Below, one piece after another: positions 37,700 to 46,115 of a stretch of DNA of 64,000 nt. Below the pieces are notes generated by a model. That model ran no database searches. It was not told the origin of the DNA and saw nothing but the letters and a program-made list of their open reading frames with translations. The stretch is from the NCBI RefSeq assembly GCF_001042655.1, contig NZ_AP012332.1, forward strand, positions 1,240,001-1,304,000. Direction: 5' to 3'. The position numbers and the translations under genes were made by a program. Source of the stretch: Gardnerella vaginalis ATCC 14018 = JCM 11026 (GTDB lineage Bacteria; Actinomycetota; Actinomycetes; Actinomycetales; Bifidobacteriaceae). How positions within the stretch are numbered: the first letter of the stretch is position 1; the number at the start of each line of letters is the position of its first letter.

Positions 37700-39061
37700 C
37701 TAGTCTAAATCAACCGCACCGAGTTCATGGAATCGTTGTGCAATAAGTTCTGGCGTAGTATCTGAAACCCACGCAGCCATACCAGACTCAGATCCAGCCA
37801 AATACTTGATTTTGTTAACATCTCTGCGGAATGAGAAGAATTGCAAATTAAGACGATAATTTTCACGACGAGGGTCATGCAATGGGGCTTGATGCCATGC
37901 TGCAATATATGGAAGATCCATTCCCAATCCATCTCCCTTATCGAAGAATGCGTTTCCGCGACGCAATAATGTTGAATACATTTGTGCCAAATCCCAACGC
38001 TCTTGGTCATCGAGCTGATCCAAAGAAAGAACATCTCTAACTGGAGCAACATGCACCTCTAGTGGCCAGCGCGCTGCGGCTGGAACATATGCCACCCAAC
38101 TGTGATTTCTCATTACAATGCGCGAAGCATTATCAATCTCTGAAAGCATTAAATCTTTCAACAAATTACTGCCAGTGCGTTCAAAATAAGCTTGAGTATG
38201 TCGCAATTCTTGCTCAAGTCTAGGCGCAATAAACGGATAAGAATAAACCTGACCATGAGGATGAGCTAAAGTAACGCCAATTTCTGCACCATGATTTTCG
38301 AATGGGAATATTTGTTCAATGCCATCAATCTGGCTAATTTCAGCCGTTCTAAAAGCCCACGCCTCTACTACAGTTCGCAAACGAGATACTGGCAATTGAG
38401 CCGGTAACATATTTTCGTCTGGTCCGAAGCAAATCACTTCACAACGCCCAGCTGCAGGAGCTTGTTTCCATAGTGGATTGCCATTAAGATAATGAGGTTC
38501 ACGGCTTACACCAGGAACTTGAACCATGGATGGAAAACGATTTTCAAAAACCACAACATCGTAATCAGTGTCTGGAACTTCCCCATCTTGATATGCAGAA
38601 CCAGGTTTGCGAGCGGCAAGCGGATTGCCCTTAGTAAGCGCTCCAGGGCCAGCAGTGATTGGTCGATTCATGCGCGCTGTAGACATAGGAATCCAGTCTC
38701 CAGTAAGAGGATCTTGACGCATTTGCGGAGCTGCATACTGCACTTCATTACCATCCGCATCAATATGCGAGGCAAACCTATACGCTAATTTTCTAGGATC
38801 TTTCAATTCGCGCGTTTTAAGACCGCTAACATAATCTGGGCTATCATCAAGATAGAAAAAGTCACGACCGTCAGACAATTTCGTTGCAGTAATGCGAATA
38901 TGATTGCGAGCATACTCTCCTTGCTTATATGACTTATAAGAATTATAAGAATATTCGCCATTATTATTATCAGTAGCATTCTGATGATTTTGAGCGTCGT
39001 TAAGTCCGTCGCCAAGTGCGTCATTAAATCCGTCATTGATGTCCATGTTCATATACACCAT
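37700..39061 (-). CDS. galT: galactose-1-phosphate uridylyltransferase
   Basis: 453 residues. Exchanges UMP between UDP-glucose and galactose 1-phosphate. The class I (HIT-superfamily) motifs are FENRFPSM and the catalytic HPHGQVYSYPFI. The first 55 residues are an Asn/Asp/Tyr-rich tail not typical of the family; the core begins about residue 55 (IRITATKLSDGRDFFYLDD). Start chosen at 39061, where AAAGG is close; a Met a few codons later is possible. Upstream of galK. Confidence 0.93.
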   Translation of the reverse strand: MVYMNMDINDGFNDALGDGLNDAQNHQNATDNNNGEYSYNSYKSYKQGEYARNHIRITATKLSDGRDFFYLDDSPDYVSGLKTRELKDPRKLAYRFASHIDADGNEVQYAAPQMRQDPLTGDWIPMSTARMNRPITAGPGALTKGNPLAARKPGSAYQDGEVPDTDYDVVVFENRFPSMVQVPGVSREPHYLNGNPLWKQAPAAGRCEVICFGPDENMLPAQLPVSRLRTVVEAWAFRTAEISQIDGIEQIFPFENHGAEIGVTLAHPHGQVYSYPFIAPRLEQELRHTQAYFERTGSNLLKDLMLSEIDNASRIVMRNHSWVAYVPAAARWPLEVHVAPVRDVLSLDQLDDQERWDLAQMYSTLLRRGNAFFDKGDGLGMDLPYIAAWHQAPLHDPRRENYRLNLQFFSFRRDVNKIKYLAGSESGMAAWVSDTTPELIAQRFHELGAVDLD

Positions 39062-39370
39062 TGTCCTTTTGATTTTAAATCTTTTGTTATTTTGTATTTA
39101 TTATTTTGTTTCTTTGCTTTTGCAAAGGTAAATCCACAACGACTCCTAAACAAAAAGCACATCTCAACTCTCAGAAAATGTTACTTTTTGTAACATAACG
39201 AGCGTTCTTGATGCTATTCTATCATATAATTGTGTACTTTGAGGGCATTTTATTACATATTTTGCAAAAATTCGCACTAAATAACTCATAGACGCAACAT
39301 TACAAAAAATAACAATCCACCATTTACTAACACAAACTCAGGGTCTGCAGCGCATTCTACGATTAAGACT
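39062..39370. other. divergent intergenic region, galT and exonuclease
   Basis: AT-rich, no gene. Start regions of both flanking genes must be here. I see no clear operator. Confidence 0.5.
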
Positions 39371-40141
39371 ATGCCAAACAACATTAACGAGCTTATGGAA
39401 GCGCTAAACGAGACACAGCAGCAAAGCGAAAAAACGCCACTCAGCCAATCCTTCCTGCTCGGTTTCGACACAGAAACAACGGGCGCAATTCTCGGCGAAG
39501 ACTCCATTTGTTCAGCAACTCTTGTGCTCAGAAACCCACAAAATAAGACTCACAATGACGTGATAGCAACCTGGTTAATAAACCCGCACAAGCCAATTAA
39601 TCCAAAAGCAAGCCAAGTCAACGGATTTACGGACGAGTTCCTACAAGAAAACGGTGGGGAACCAACGGCGGAAATCGAAGCATTGGCTGCGGCGGTAAGC
39701 CTCGCGCAGAGCAAAAATATTCCACTGCTTGCATACAACGCTCCTTTCGACGTTGAAATGCTAAGGCATGATTTAAAAAAATGGGATTTAACAAGCCTGA
39801 ACAATCGCCCGAATAGCACAATCAACGATGGAGAAATTCTTGTAGTAGACCCATTAGTTATAGACCGCGCTGTTTCTAAGCGCACAGGCAAGCGAACGCT
39901 TACACATACAACACAATTCTACGGCGTAGAGCCAATCGGAGACTTTCACGACGCAACAGCAGACACTGTAGCGGCAGTGGACTTGATTAAGCCTATAAGC
40001 GAATTACATGAAGATGTTGCAAATCTTGAATTATGCGATTTAATGACATGGCAACGCAAAGCGTATACAAAGTGGAAAAACAGCTTCGACGAGTGGCTAA
40101 AATCCAAAGGAAAACCAGCTAGCAGCGGAAACTGGCTATAA
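39371..40141 (+). CDS. DnaQ-like DEDDh 3'-5' exonuclease
   Basis: 256 residues. The three Exo motifs are intact: LGFDTETTGA near residue 34, NAPFDVEM near 120 and HDATADT near 190, with the DEDDh histidine. A single-domain nuclease that could act in proofreading or DNA/RNA repair. No good ribosome site precedes the ATG. Followed 21 bases later by murE, likely the same operon. Confidence 0.88.
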   Translation: MPNNINELMEALNETQQQSEKTPLSQSFLLGFDTETTGAILGEDSICSATLVLRNPQNKTHNDVIATWLINPHKPINPKASQVNGFTDEFLQENGGEPTAEIEALAAAVSLAQSKNIPLLAYNAPFDVEMLRHDLKKWDLTSLNNRPNSTINDGEILVVDPLVIDRAVSKRTGKRTLTHTTQFYGVEPIGDFHDATADTVAAVDLIKPISELHEDVANLELCDLMTWQRKAYTKWKNSFDEWLKSKGKPASSGNWL

Positions 40142-40162
40142 TTCAAAATCAAGAGGAACAAA

Positions 40163-41956
40163 ATGAGCGAAAAAACAAATCTTCATCTAAACATGCTAGA
40201 CGCAAGCACAATTTTAAAAAATTACAGACTTCTACGAGAAATTATCCAAAAACTCCCACAGACCAATACTGAACACTCAGACGAACAAAACAACTGCATA
40301 GAAAACAACATAGAAAACAACGATTTCGTGCATATTCGCAACGAAATCTGGTCTATGAACGCGGACGATTTTAAAAACTACAAAAAAACATACAACCACA
40401 TAACATACGATTCACGAGATATTAAGAAAAACACTCTTCTGTTCATTAAAGGCAATTTTAAGCCAGAATATCTTAAAGACGCTGATAAAAATGGCTTAAC
40501 TACATACGTTGCCGAGCAAAGTTACGCGGATTACACCAATGCAGTAGGACTTATAGTAACAGACGTTCGTAAAGCAATGAGCTTGCTTTCATCAGAATTC
40601 TTTGGAAACCCGCAAGAAAGACTTAGAGTTATTGGAATTACGGGAACAAAGGGAAAAACAACAACAGCTTACTTCACTCATGCAATTTTAAACGAACATT
40701 CTGAAGGCAAAGCAGCCCTATTCTCCTCCGTTGACAATTGCTTAGATGGAAAAACATATGTTGAATCTAATTTGACTACACCAGAAAGCCTAGACGCATT
40801 CCGCATGATGAGCCAAGCCGTAAAAAACGGTATGAAATACCTAGTCATGGAAGTTTCATCACAAGCATACAAAGTAGAGCGAGTATACGGACTACACTTT
40901 AATGTGGCAGCATTCCTAAACATAAGCCCAGACCACATAAGCCCAATAGAACACCCAACTTTTGAAGACTACCTGTATTGCAAACGCCAAATCGTAAAAA
41001 ACACTGACGCGCTTATACTCAATGCAGACTGCGCTCACGCAGACTTAATACTCCAAGACGCACAAAACGAATACGTGGACGTCACAACATTTTCAAGAGT
41101 ACGAAAAGAAGAAATGGGCGAAAACATCTGCAACTGCCAAGCATGCAGCGATCATTCAGACATTCACCCTTACGAAAAAAGCGAAAAATATCCAGAACTT
41201 ATTTGGACAAAATATGTAGCAATGCCAGTTTCATCAGACGCGCAAGAACATTATGTTGCTATTTTAGACAACGAAAGCAAGAAAAACAAAAAACAATTCG
41301 TACCTAATTACACAACTATAGACAAATTCAATCTAAAAATCGCAGGCGACTTTAACTACGAAAACGCCACTGCAGCAATCGCAATCGCAAACGCATTAGG
41401 CATAAATGAAAACACAGATCAAAAAGCCCTACATGCTATAGAAAACGTTCAAATATCGGGGCGAATGGAAGTCTTTAAAGACACAAAATCCAATACAGTT
41501 GCCATAGTAGATTACGCACACAACTACATTTCCACAAAATCTGTTGTCGACTTCGTATACGACAAATACGGTAACAATGATCTTAGAATCACGCTTGTAA
41601 CAGGATCCACGGGAGACAAAGCCGTTGACAGGAGAAAAGAAATAGTTCAAGCTGCACAAGATCGAATCAACCAATTTGTGTTCACTCAAGAAGACACAAA
41701 TGTCGAAGACGAAATGGACATTTGCAAATACATGCAATCTTGCGTAACCAATCCAAACGTTGAATCGCGAATTATTATAAACAGAGCTGAAGCTATTGAG
41801 TACAGTGTTGAAGAAGCAAGAAAAGATGCTAGAGAGAACAACAGACTCAACATAATACTTGCTATTGGAAAGGGCGACGAACGCTGGATAAAGGTGCACA
41901 ACAAGCATGTTCCTTACGAAGGAGATTCGTTTATTATTAAACGCTTATTTAGCTAA
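40163..41956 (+). CDS. murE: MurE, UDP-MurNAc-tripeptide ligase (non-DAP type)
   Basis: 597 residues, long for MurE. It adds the third residue of the peptidoglycan stem peptide in the cytoplasm. The P-loop GITGTKGKTTT is at about residue 160, then ESNLTTPES, MEVSSQAYKVERV and NISPDHISPIEHPTFEDY. The place of the DAP-specificity motif DNPR is taken by TQEDTNVEDEM, so Lys or Orn is the likely amino acid, in line with Bifidobacteriaceae. Inserts include an Asn-rich segment near 40 and a Cys-rich loop ICNCQACSDHSD near 320. AGAGGA precedes the ATG. Confidence 0.88.
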   Translation: MSEKTNLHLNMLDASTILKNYRLLREIIQKLPQTNTEHSDEQNNCIENNIENNDFVHIRNEIWSMNADDFKNYKKTYNHITYDSRDIKKNTLLFIKGNFKPEYLKDADKNGLTTYVAEQSYADYTNAVGLIVTDVRKAMSLLSSEFFGNPQERLRVIGITGTKGKTTTAYFTHAILNEHSEGKAALFSSVDNCLDGKTYVESNLTTPESLDAFRMMSQAVKNGMKYLVMEVSSQAYKVERVYGLHFNVAAFLNISPDHISPIEHPTFEDYLYCKRQIVKNTDALILNADCAHADLILQDAQNEYVDVTTFSRVRKEEMGENICNCQACSDHSDIHPYEKSEKYPELIWTKYVAMPVSSDAQEHYVAILDNESKKNKKQFVPNYTTIDKFNLKIAGDFNYENATAAIAIANALGINENTDQKALHAIENVQISGRMEVFKDTKSNTVAIVDYAHNYISTKSVVDFVYDKYGNNDLRITLVTGSTGDKAVDRRKEIVQAAQDRINQFVFTQEDTNVEDEMDICKYMQSCVTNPNVESRIIINRAEAIEYSVEEARKDARENNRLNIILAIGKGDERWIKVHNKHVPYEGDSFIIKRLFS

Positions 41957-41974
41957 GCACCTCTTTAGCTAAAG

Positions 41975-43429
41975 TCAATTCGCAATGTTTGGATGAGTAT
42001 TAGCGCGCTGATCCTTAGGCTTCTTCAAGTCTGGATTAACGCGCTCAATAAGCATAGTTCGAGCGTCGCCAGCTGTAACAAAGCTTCCGCAAATCAACAC
42101 TCCATGTCCGTATCCAACTCCAAGCTCATCGTCTTCGTCAACAAGATTCACAGCTTCTTGAATAGCGTCTGGAAGATCGTCAACGCGAATCACTCGATCT
42201 CTGCCAAATACGTTAACCGCAATCTTCTCCAAATCTTCTGGATCCATAACGCGATCACGCCAAGAGTTACGAGTAACAATAATCTTCGTTAAAATCGGCT
42301 CAAGAACACCCAAGTATTCTTCAACTTGCTTATCTGCCATCATTGCCACAACGCCAATAAGCTGCTCAAAATTATAATTCTCCTCGATTGTTTTACGAAG
42401 CGACTCAGCAGCATTAACATTGTGGCCGCCATCAATAATAATTGTCGGAGAAGTGCGCACTTGCTCAATGCGCCCAGGAACCTTAACTTGGCTCAAAGCC
42501 TCGGCAACCAAATCGCCATCCAAAGCGCCATTTACAGGCAGAACAACCTCCGCAGCAGCAAGCGCCGCCAAAGCATTATGCGCCTGATGCACACCAAACT
42601 TGTCAATCGGCACATCTTCATAAGTGCCATTAGGCGTGCGCAAAGTGGCAACTTGACCGCCAACAGCTGGAGTGCGCGAAATAACCTCTAGCTCGCCACT
42701 GCCGTCACTAAAGTCGCGTAAAAGCTTGGCATTATTGCGATTTGCCACCTCTTGAATAATCGGCAAAACTTGCGATTCGTGTGGCTGCGGCCCCAAAATC
42801 ACAGTGCAATTTGGCTTAATAATGCCCGCTTTTGTGCGCGCAATCTCTTCAACCGTGTTTCCAAGCCATTGCATGTGATCCATGTCTACAGGACCAATAA
42901 TCGCAGCATCAGCATTCATAACATTAGTGGCGTCCCATTCGCCACCCATGCCAACTTCCATCACGGCAACATCCACAGGAGCGTCAGCAAAAGCCCAAAT
43001 CGCCATAGCTGTAAGAACTTCAAAAAAGCTCATGCGCGGCTTGCCATCAGCGTCCATGCGAGCGTCAACCATGTCTATAATGTCTTTCATTTGATCATAC
43101 ACGTCAACGAAATGGTCGTCGCTAATTTCCTCGCCATCAATCATGATTCGCTCATTTACGCGTTGCAAATGCGGCGAAGTGTAAAGACCTGTGCGCAAAC
43201 CGTACGCGCGGCAAATCGCCTCCGCCATGCGAGCCGTGGATCCCTTGCCATTGGTGCCAGTAATGTGAATTACGTGCATCGATTGCTCTGGATGTCCCAA
43301 AATATCAAGTATTAGGCGCATTCTGTCTAAATCAAGATTCGTCTTATTATGTTCTGGAGCGCGTCGCATGATATCACGCTCAACATCAATAATGCGCTCG
43401 CCGTTACTATTTGGATGTTCCATAGACAT
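41975..43429 (-). CDS. folC: folylpolyglutamate / dihydrofolate synthase
   Basis: 484 residues. Adds glutamate to folates, and dihydropteroate to dihydrofolate in bifunctional members. Mur-ligase-like motifs: HITGTNGKGSTARM near residue 60, EVGMGGEWDATNV near 155, and IDGGHNVNAAESL near 350. A GGGGGAG site is ten bases before the ATG. It converges with murE. Confidence 0.93.
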   Translation of the reverse strand: MSMEHPNSNGERIIDVERDIMRRAPEHNKTNLDLDRMRLILDILGHPEQSMHVIHITGTNGKGSTARMAEAICRAYGLRTGLYTSPHLQRVNERIMIDGEEISDDHFVDVYDQMKDIIDMVDARMDADGKPRMSFFEVLTAMAIWAFADAPVDVAVMEVGMGGEWDATNVMNADAAIIGPVDMDHMQWLGNTVEEIARTKAGIIKPNCTVILGPQPHESQVLPIIQEVANRNNAKLLRDFSDGSGELEVISRTPAVGGQVATLRTPNGTYEDVPIDKFGVHQAHNALAALAAAEVVLPVNGALDGDLVAEALSQVKVPGRIEQVRTSPTIIIDGGHNVNAAESLRKTIEENYNFEQLIGVVAMMADKQVEEYLGVLEPILTKIIVTRNSWRDRVMDPEDLEKIAVNVFGRDRVIRVDDLPDAIQEAVNLVDEDDELGVGYGHGVLICGSFVTAGDARTMLIERVNPDLKKPKDQRANTHPNIAN

Positions 43430-43583
43430 TTTGTTTGCACTCCCCCTGATTTAACTCTCGCCATACGCTGTGTTCGTTATATGCGACATTCTCATGCTCA
43501 TTTTTCCAACTATCTAGATTAGTAACTGTAGTGTTTTTGTTCCTGCTTTACGGCGTGTCGAAGTAGAAATGCACTACAGATTC

Positions 43584-43721
43584 GTTAGATTTGTCTCACT
43601 CACGAGACATATGTAACAGTTTTTGGCTGTTTTTTGTTATATTTGCATCATTGATGAGACATTTGTAACGTTTTTTGGCTCAAATTCGTTAGATTTGTCT
43701 CGCTCACGAGACATTTGCAAC
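43584..43721. repeat. three-unit array of 34-nt hairpins (R4), inverted copy
   Basis: Units at 43584-43617, 43636-43669 and 43688-43721, again exactly 52 bases apart with 18-base linkers. Outer units pair GTTAGATTTGTCTC with GAGACATATGTAAC-type arms. The middle unit is the variant GTTATATTTGCATC, as in the middle of the array at 10444. Confidence 0.87.
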
Positions 43722-43758
43722 GCGAGCGATATTCCTTGCTTGGCGTCGCGTAAGCGAC

Positions 43759-43776
43759 TTTATAACGCGTTATAAA
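43759..43776. repeat. 18-bp perfect palindrome
   Basis: TTTATAACGCGTTATAAA, upstream of the YkoE-type gene. It could be a regulator site. Confidence 0.6.
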
Positions 43777-43864
43777 TTTCTGCAATAGTAAAAAATGTTA
43801 CAAATTATACAAAAAATTATTCAAAAGGCGTGTTAGTGGAAACTAAATGGTAGAGTACTCGATG

Positions 43865-43924
43865 TCGTTTCCGCCCAGGCTGCGTAGGTCAAGAGACGAT
43901 TTTAAAGAAATTACAATACGCAGC
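43865..43924 (+). promoter_or_regulatory. H-type pseudoknot-like leader, candidate riboswitch
   Basis: Stem 1 pairs 43865-43871 with 43893-43899 (one G-U). Stem 2 pairs GCTGCGTA in the loop (43879-43886) with TACGCAGC downstream (43917-43924), perfect over 8 bp. The third linker, 43900-43916, is A-rich. The ribosome site AAGGG (43936-43940) begins 12 bases later. The TPP-box sequence expected for a thiamine gene is not present. Confidence 0.5.
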
Positions 43925-43946
43925 GTCTAGTAGTTAAGGGACTCTT

Positions 43947-44645
43947 ATGAGTGATATTTTCAATAATGAATCAAATAATGAATCAAATTACACCCAATCC
44001 AGCACGCCTATAACAGACAAGGCTCAGAATCAAGAAGAAGTTACGCCTACAATAATTAGCAGTCTTCGCTGGCGAGTGGCAGATATATCACTTGGAGCTG
44101 CTTTAGCTGCTTTGTTTGGTGTAATCTACTGGGGCTTTACTATTGTGTTCTTCTCCCAGATTTCACCTATTTTGCGAACGATTTTGCCTGGATTTGGCAG
44201 CATTTTGCATGGCGTTTGGTACATGTCTGGCCCTCTTGCTCTTCTTTTAATTCGTAAGCCTGGTGCTGCGATTTATGTTAATGTTCTTGGTGCTGTATTC
44301 GAAAATATTCTTGGTCAACAATTCTCCGCATTCATGGTTCTTGCTTCTGCCGCTTTACAAGCTGTGTTTAGCGAAATTCCTTTTGCGATTGCCAAATATA
44401 AGAAGTATAACCTTACCTTAAGCGTTATTGCTGGTGGTCTTACAGCTATTGAATATGGTATTTATTTGATGTTCGTAATCTACCAAGGTAAGTCTGTAAA
44501 TTATCTAACAATTCACATGATTTGTGAGTTTATAAGCGGTATTGTGATTGCTGGAATTATTCCTTGGATTTTGTTCGTTGCAGTTCGTAAAACTGGAGCT
44601 TTGAGTAATTTCGCTTCTGGAAGAGGACAAGCTACAGTAGCATAA
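43947..44645 (+). CDS. ykoE: ECF transporter S component, YkoE-type
   Basis: 232 residues. A 40-residue soluble N-terminus is followed by about five to six membrane helices. HGVWYMSGPLALLLIRKPGAA and the EIPFAIAKYKKYNL segment resemble YkoE, which binds hydroxymethylpyrimidine or thiamine for uptake by an energy-coupling-factor transporter. No EcfT or EcfA gene is adjacent, so the energising module is shared or distant. AAGGG precedes the ATG, and a structured leader lies just upstream. The ligand is inferred only. Confidence 0.78.
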   Translation: MSDIFNNESNNESNYTQSSTPITDKAQNQEEVTPTIISSLRWRVADISLGAALAALFGVIYWGFTIVFFSQISPILRTILPGFGSILHGVWYMSGPLALLLIRKPGAAIYVNVLGAVFENILGQQFSAFMVLASAALQAVFSEIPFAIAKYKKYNLTLSVIAGGLTAIEYGIYLMFVIYQGKSVNYLTIHMICEFISGIVIAGIIPWILFVAVRKTGALSNFASGRGQATVA

Positions 44646-44790
44646 TTATTCGAGCTAAAACAGCTGGCGACTAGACTAGCAGAGCACATAAGTGTGCATT
44701 GCAATACGAATTGTATATGAATAGTGTTGCATAGCGTGTTAAACGTTTATGGGTGTGTGCTAATCTAGTCGTTGCTGACTTTGTTAGCGT

Positions 44791-44864
44791 GGGGCTTTAG
44801 CTCAGTCGGTTAGAGCAGCGGACTCATAATCCGCCGGTCCAGGGTTCAAGCCCCTGAGGCCCCA
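44791..44864 (+). tRNA. tRNA with CAU anticodon, probably Met (elongator)
   Basis: Cloverleaf of 74 bases: acceptor GGGGCTT with AGGCCCC, D arm GCTC/GAGC, anticodon stem GCGGA/TCCGC with loop CTCATAA, and T arm GGGTTCAAGCCCC region. CCA is not encoded. A CAU anticodon can also belong to tRNA-Ile modified at C34, which I cannot exclude; it is not an initiator type, since the 1-72 pair is G-C and the three G-C pairs of the initiator anticodon stem are absent. Confidence 0.93.
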
Positions 44865-44890
44865 CTAGATAATCGTCTTAATGGCGTATA

Positions 44891-44953
44891 AAAAAGCTTC
44901 AACTCGTTTGATTCTAGGAATTACCTAATTCATCTTACAAGTTGAAGCTTTTT
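44891..44953. terminator. bidirectional terminator, tRNA / fructokinase
   Basis: AAAAAGCTTCAACT pairs with AGTTGAAGCTTTTT across a 35-base loop; A and T runs on each side suit both converging genes. Confidence 0.85.
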
Positions 44954-44970
44954 GTTTATATTCTTACAGA

Positions 44971-45867
44971 CTACAGTCCTGCTTTAGAAAGATAGTCTGG
45001 GATTTCGCTCGGGTACTCTGGCCAGGCTCCTGCTTGAGTGCAAACGTACGCAGCAGTGTTGATTGCAGCACGATGCGCGTCTTTAAGCGAATCGCCAGCC
45101 AAAATCCTTGCAGTAAAAGTACCAGAGAACGAATCGCCAGCACCAACTGTGTCATTAACTTCCACATGAGGGGTCGGATATGTGGAGCTTTCTCCCGTCT
45201 TAGTAAAGATTGTGCTAAAAGTAGATCCGCCAGTCAAAATCACATAATCCAAGCCGTAGCGCGCCTGGAACCATTTGCAAGCCTCATTGTCTGAAGTTTC
45301 GCGAATATTGAACATGTCTCTAAGAAGAAGCAGCTCAGAATCGTTAAGCTTAAAAACAGTAGCCTCTTTTAGCAGAGCATCAATTAAATCTTTTGAATAA
45401 TGATCGCTACGAATGTTAATGTCAAAGAACTTCATGGCGTTTGGCTTAGTGTGCTTTAAAAGCTCCAAAACAGTGTCGTGCGTTTCTTGCGATCTTAAGC
45501 TAAGAGTACCAAAGCAAATCGCGTCTGCTTTGCTAACAAGATCTACAAGTTCTCGCGTATAAACAATATGGTCCCACGCAATGTTTCGCACAATCGTGTA
45601 TTCTGGAATGCCATTTTTAAGTTCCACATCTACTGTGCTAGTTGGCCAAGCATTGCGCTGAATAACGTGCTTGATCCCTGCTTTTTTAACTTCTTCAACA
45701 AGTTCATCACCGAGAGAATCTTCTCCAACCGCACTAATAACATAGCTTTCTGCTCCATTGCATTGCGCGTGATACGCAAAGTTGGCTGGAGCACCTCCAA
45801 CTCGTTTTCCTTGTGGGAGCAAATCCCACAGTATTTCTCCAAGCGAAAGAACGATTGGCTTAGTCAT
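44971..45867 (-). CDS. PfkB-family fructokinase
   Basis: 298 residues. Phosphorylates fructose (or a related ketose) with ATP. Start motif KPIVLSLGEILWDLLPQGKRVGGAPANFAYHA and the catalytic VEVNDTVGAGDSFSG near the C-terminus are those of fructokinases. The ATG at 45867, with GAAAGGA upstream, is preferred to an open frame 23 codons longer. Monocistronic. A large palindrome upstream suggests a sugar-responsive repressor. Confidence 0.87.
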   Translation of the reverse strand: MTKPIVLSLGEILWDLLPQGKRVGGAPANFAYHAQCNGAESYVISAVGEDSLGDELVEEVKKAGIKHVIQRNAWPTSTVDVELKNGIPEYTIVRNIAWDHIVYTRELVDLVSKADAICFGTLSLRSQETHDTVLELLKHTKPNAMKFFDINIRSDHYSKDLIDALLKEATVFKLNDSELLLLRDMFNIRETSDNEACKWFQARYGLDYVILTGGSTFSTIFTKTGESSTYPTPHVEVNDTVGAGDSFSGTFTARILAGDSLKDAHRAAINTAAYVCTQAGAWPEYPSEIPDYLSKAGL

Positions 45868-45947
45868 TATATTCCTTTCAAGAGCATCAATGATTTTGGC
45901 TACAACTTGTTGATTCAACATTTTTACCCGCAGCACGCCGATAATAA

Positions 45948-45986
45948 AATAATGCTGTTATAACAAAGCGATATAACAACATTATT
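45948..45986. promoter_or_regulatory. inverted repeat, probable operator of the fructokinase
   Basis: AATAATGCTGTTATA and TATAACAACATTATT form 15-bp arms with one mismatch around nine bases, about 80 bases upstream of the start codon. The repressor is not in the window. Confidence 0.55.
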
Positions 45987-46047
45987 GCGTTAAGATTAGA
46001 TAAATTGGGTCTTTAGGATTTTGAACTTTACAACTCAACGGTTAGTT

Positions 46048-46080
46048 GCCACTTTTCCGCCGAAATATAAGAAAAGTGGC
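46048..46080 (-). terminator. hairpin downstream of the Xaa-Pro aminopeptidase
   Basis: GCCACTTTTC with perfect complement GAAAAGTGGC, 13-base loop. No T-run follows, so termination may be weak. Confidence 0.5.
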
Positions 46081-46115
46081 ACTAATCTCATCGAAAAAAG
46101 TTGCTCTGCCGCACG

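Larger units (their letters stand above)
43430..43864. other. intergenic: hairpin array and palindrome
   Basis: Holds the R4 array at 43584-43721 and the palindrome at 43759-43776. A segment near 43555-43580 (ACGGCGTGTCG) recurs before another repeat block at about 59680. No gene. Confidence 0.6.

Noticed and set aside
43584..43721. CRISPR array (34-nt repeats, 18-nt spacers)
   Set aside because: The units are palindromes over their whole length, the linkers are near copies of each other, only three units occur and no cas gene is present.
43830..43946. TPP riboswitch before the YkoE-type gene
   Set aside because: The conserved CUGAGA and GGGGUGC-type core sequences are not found.
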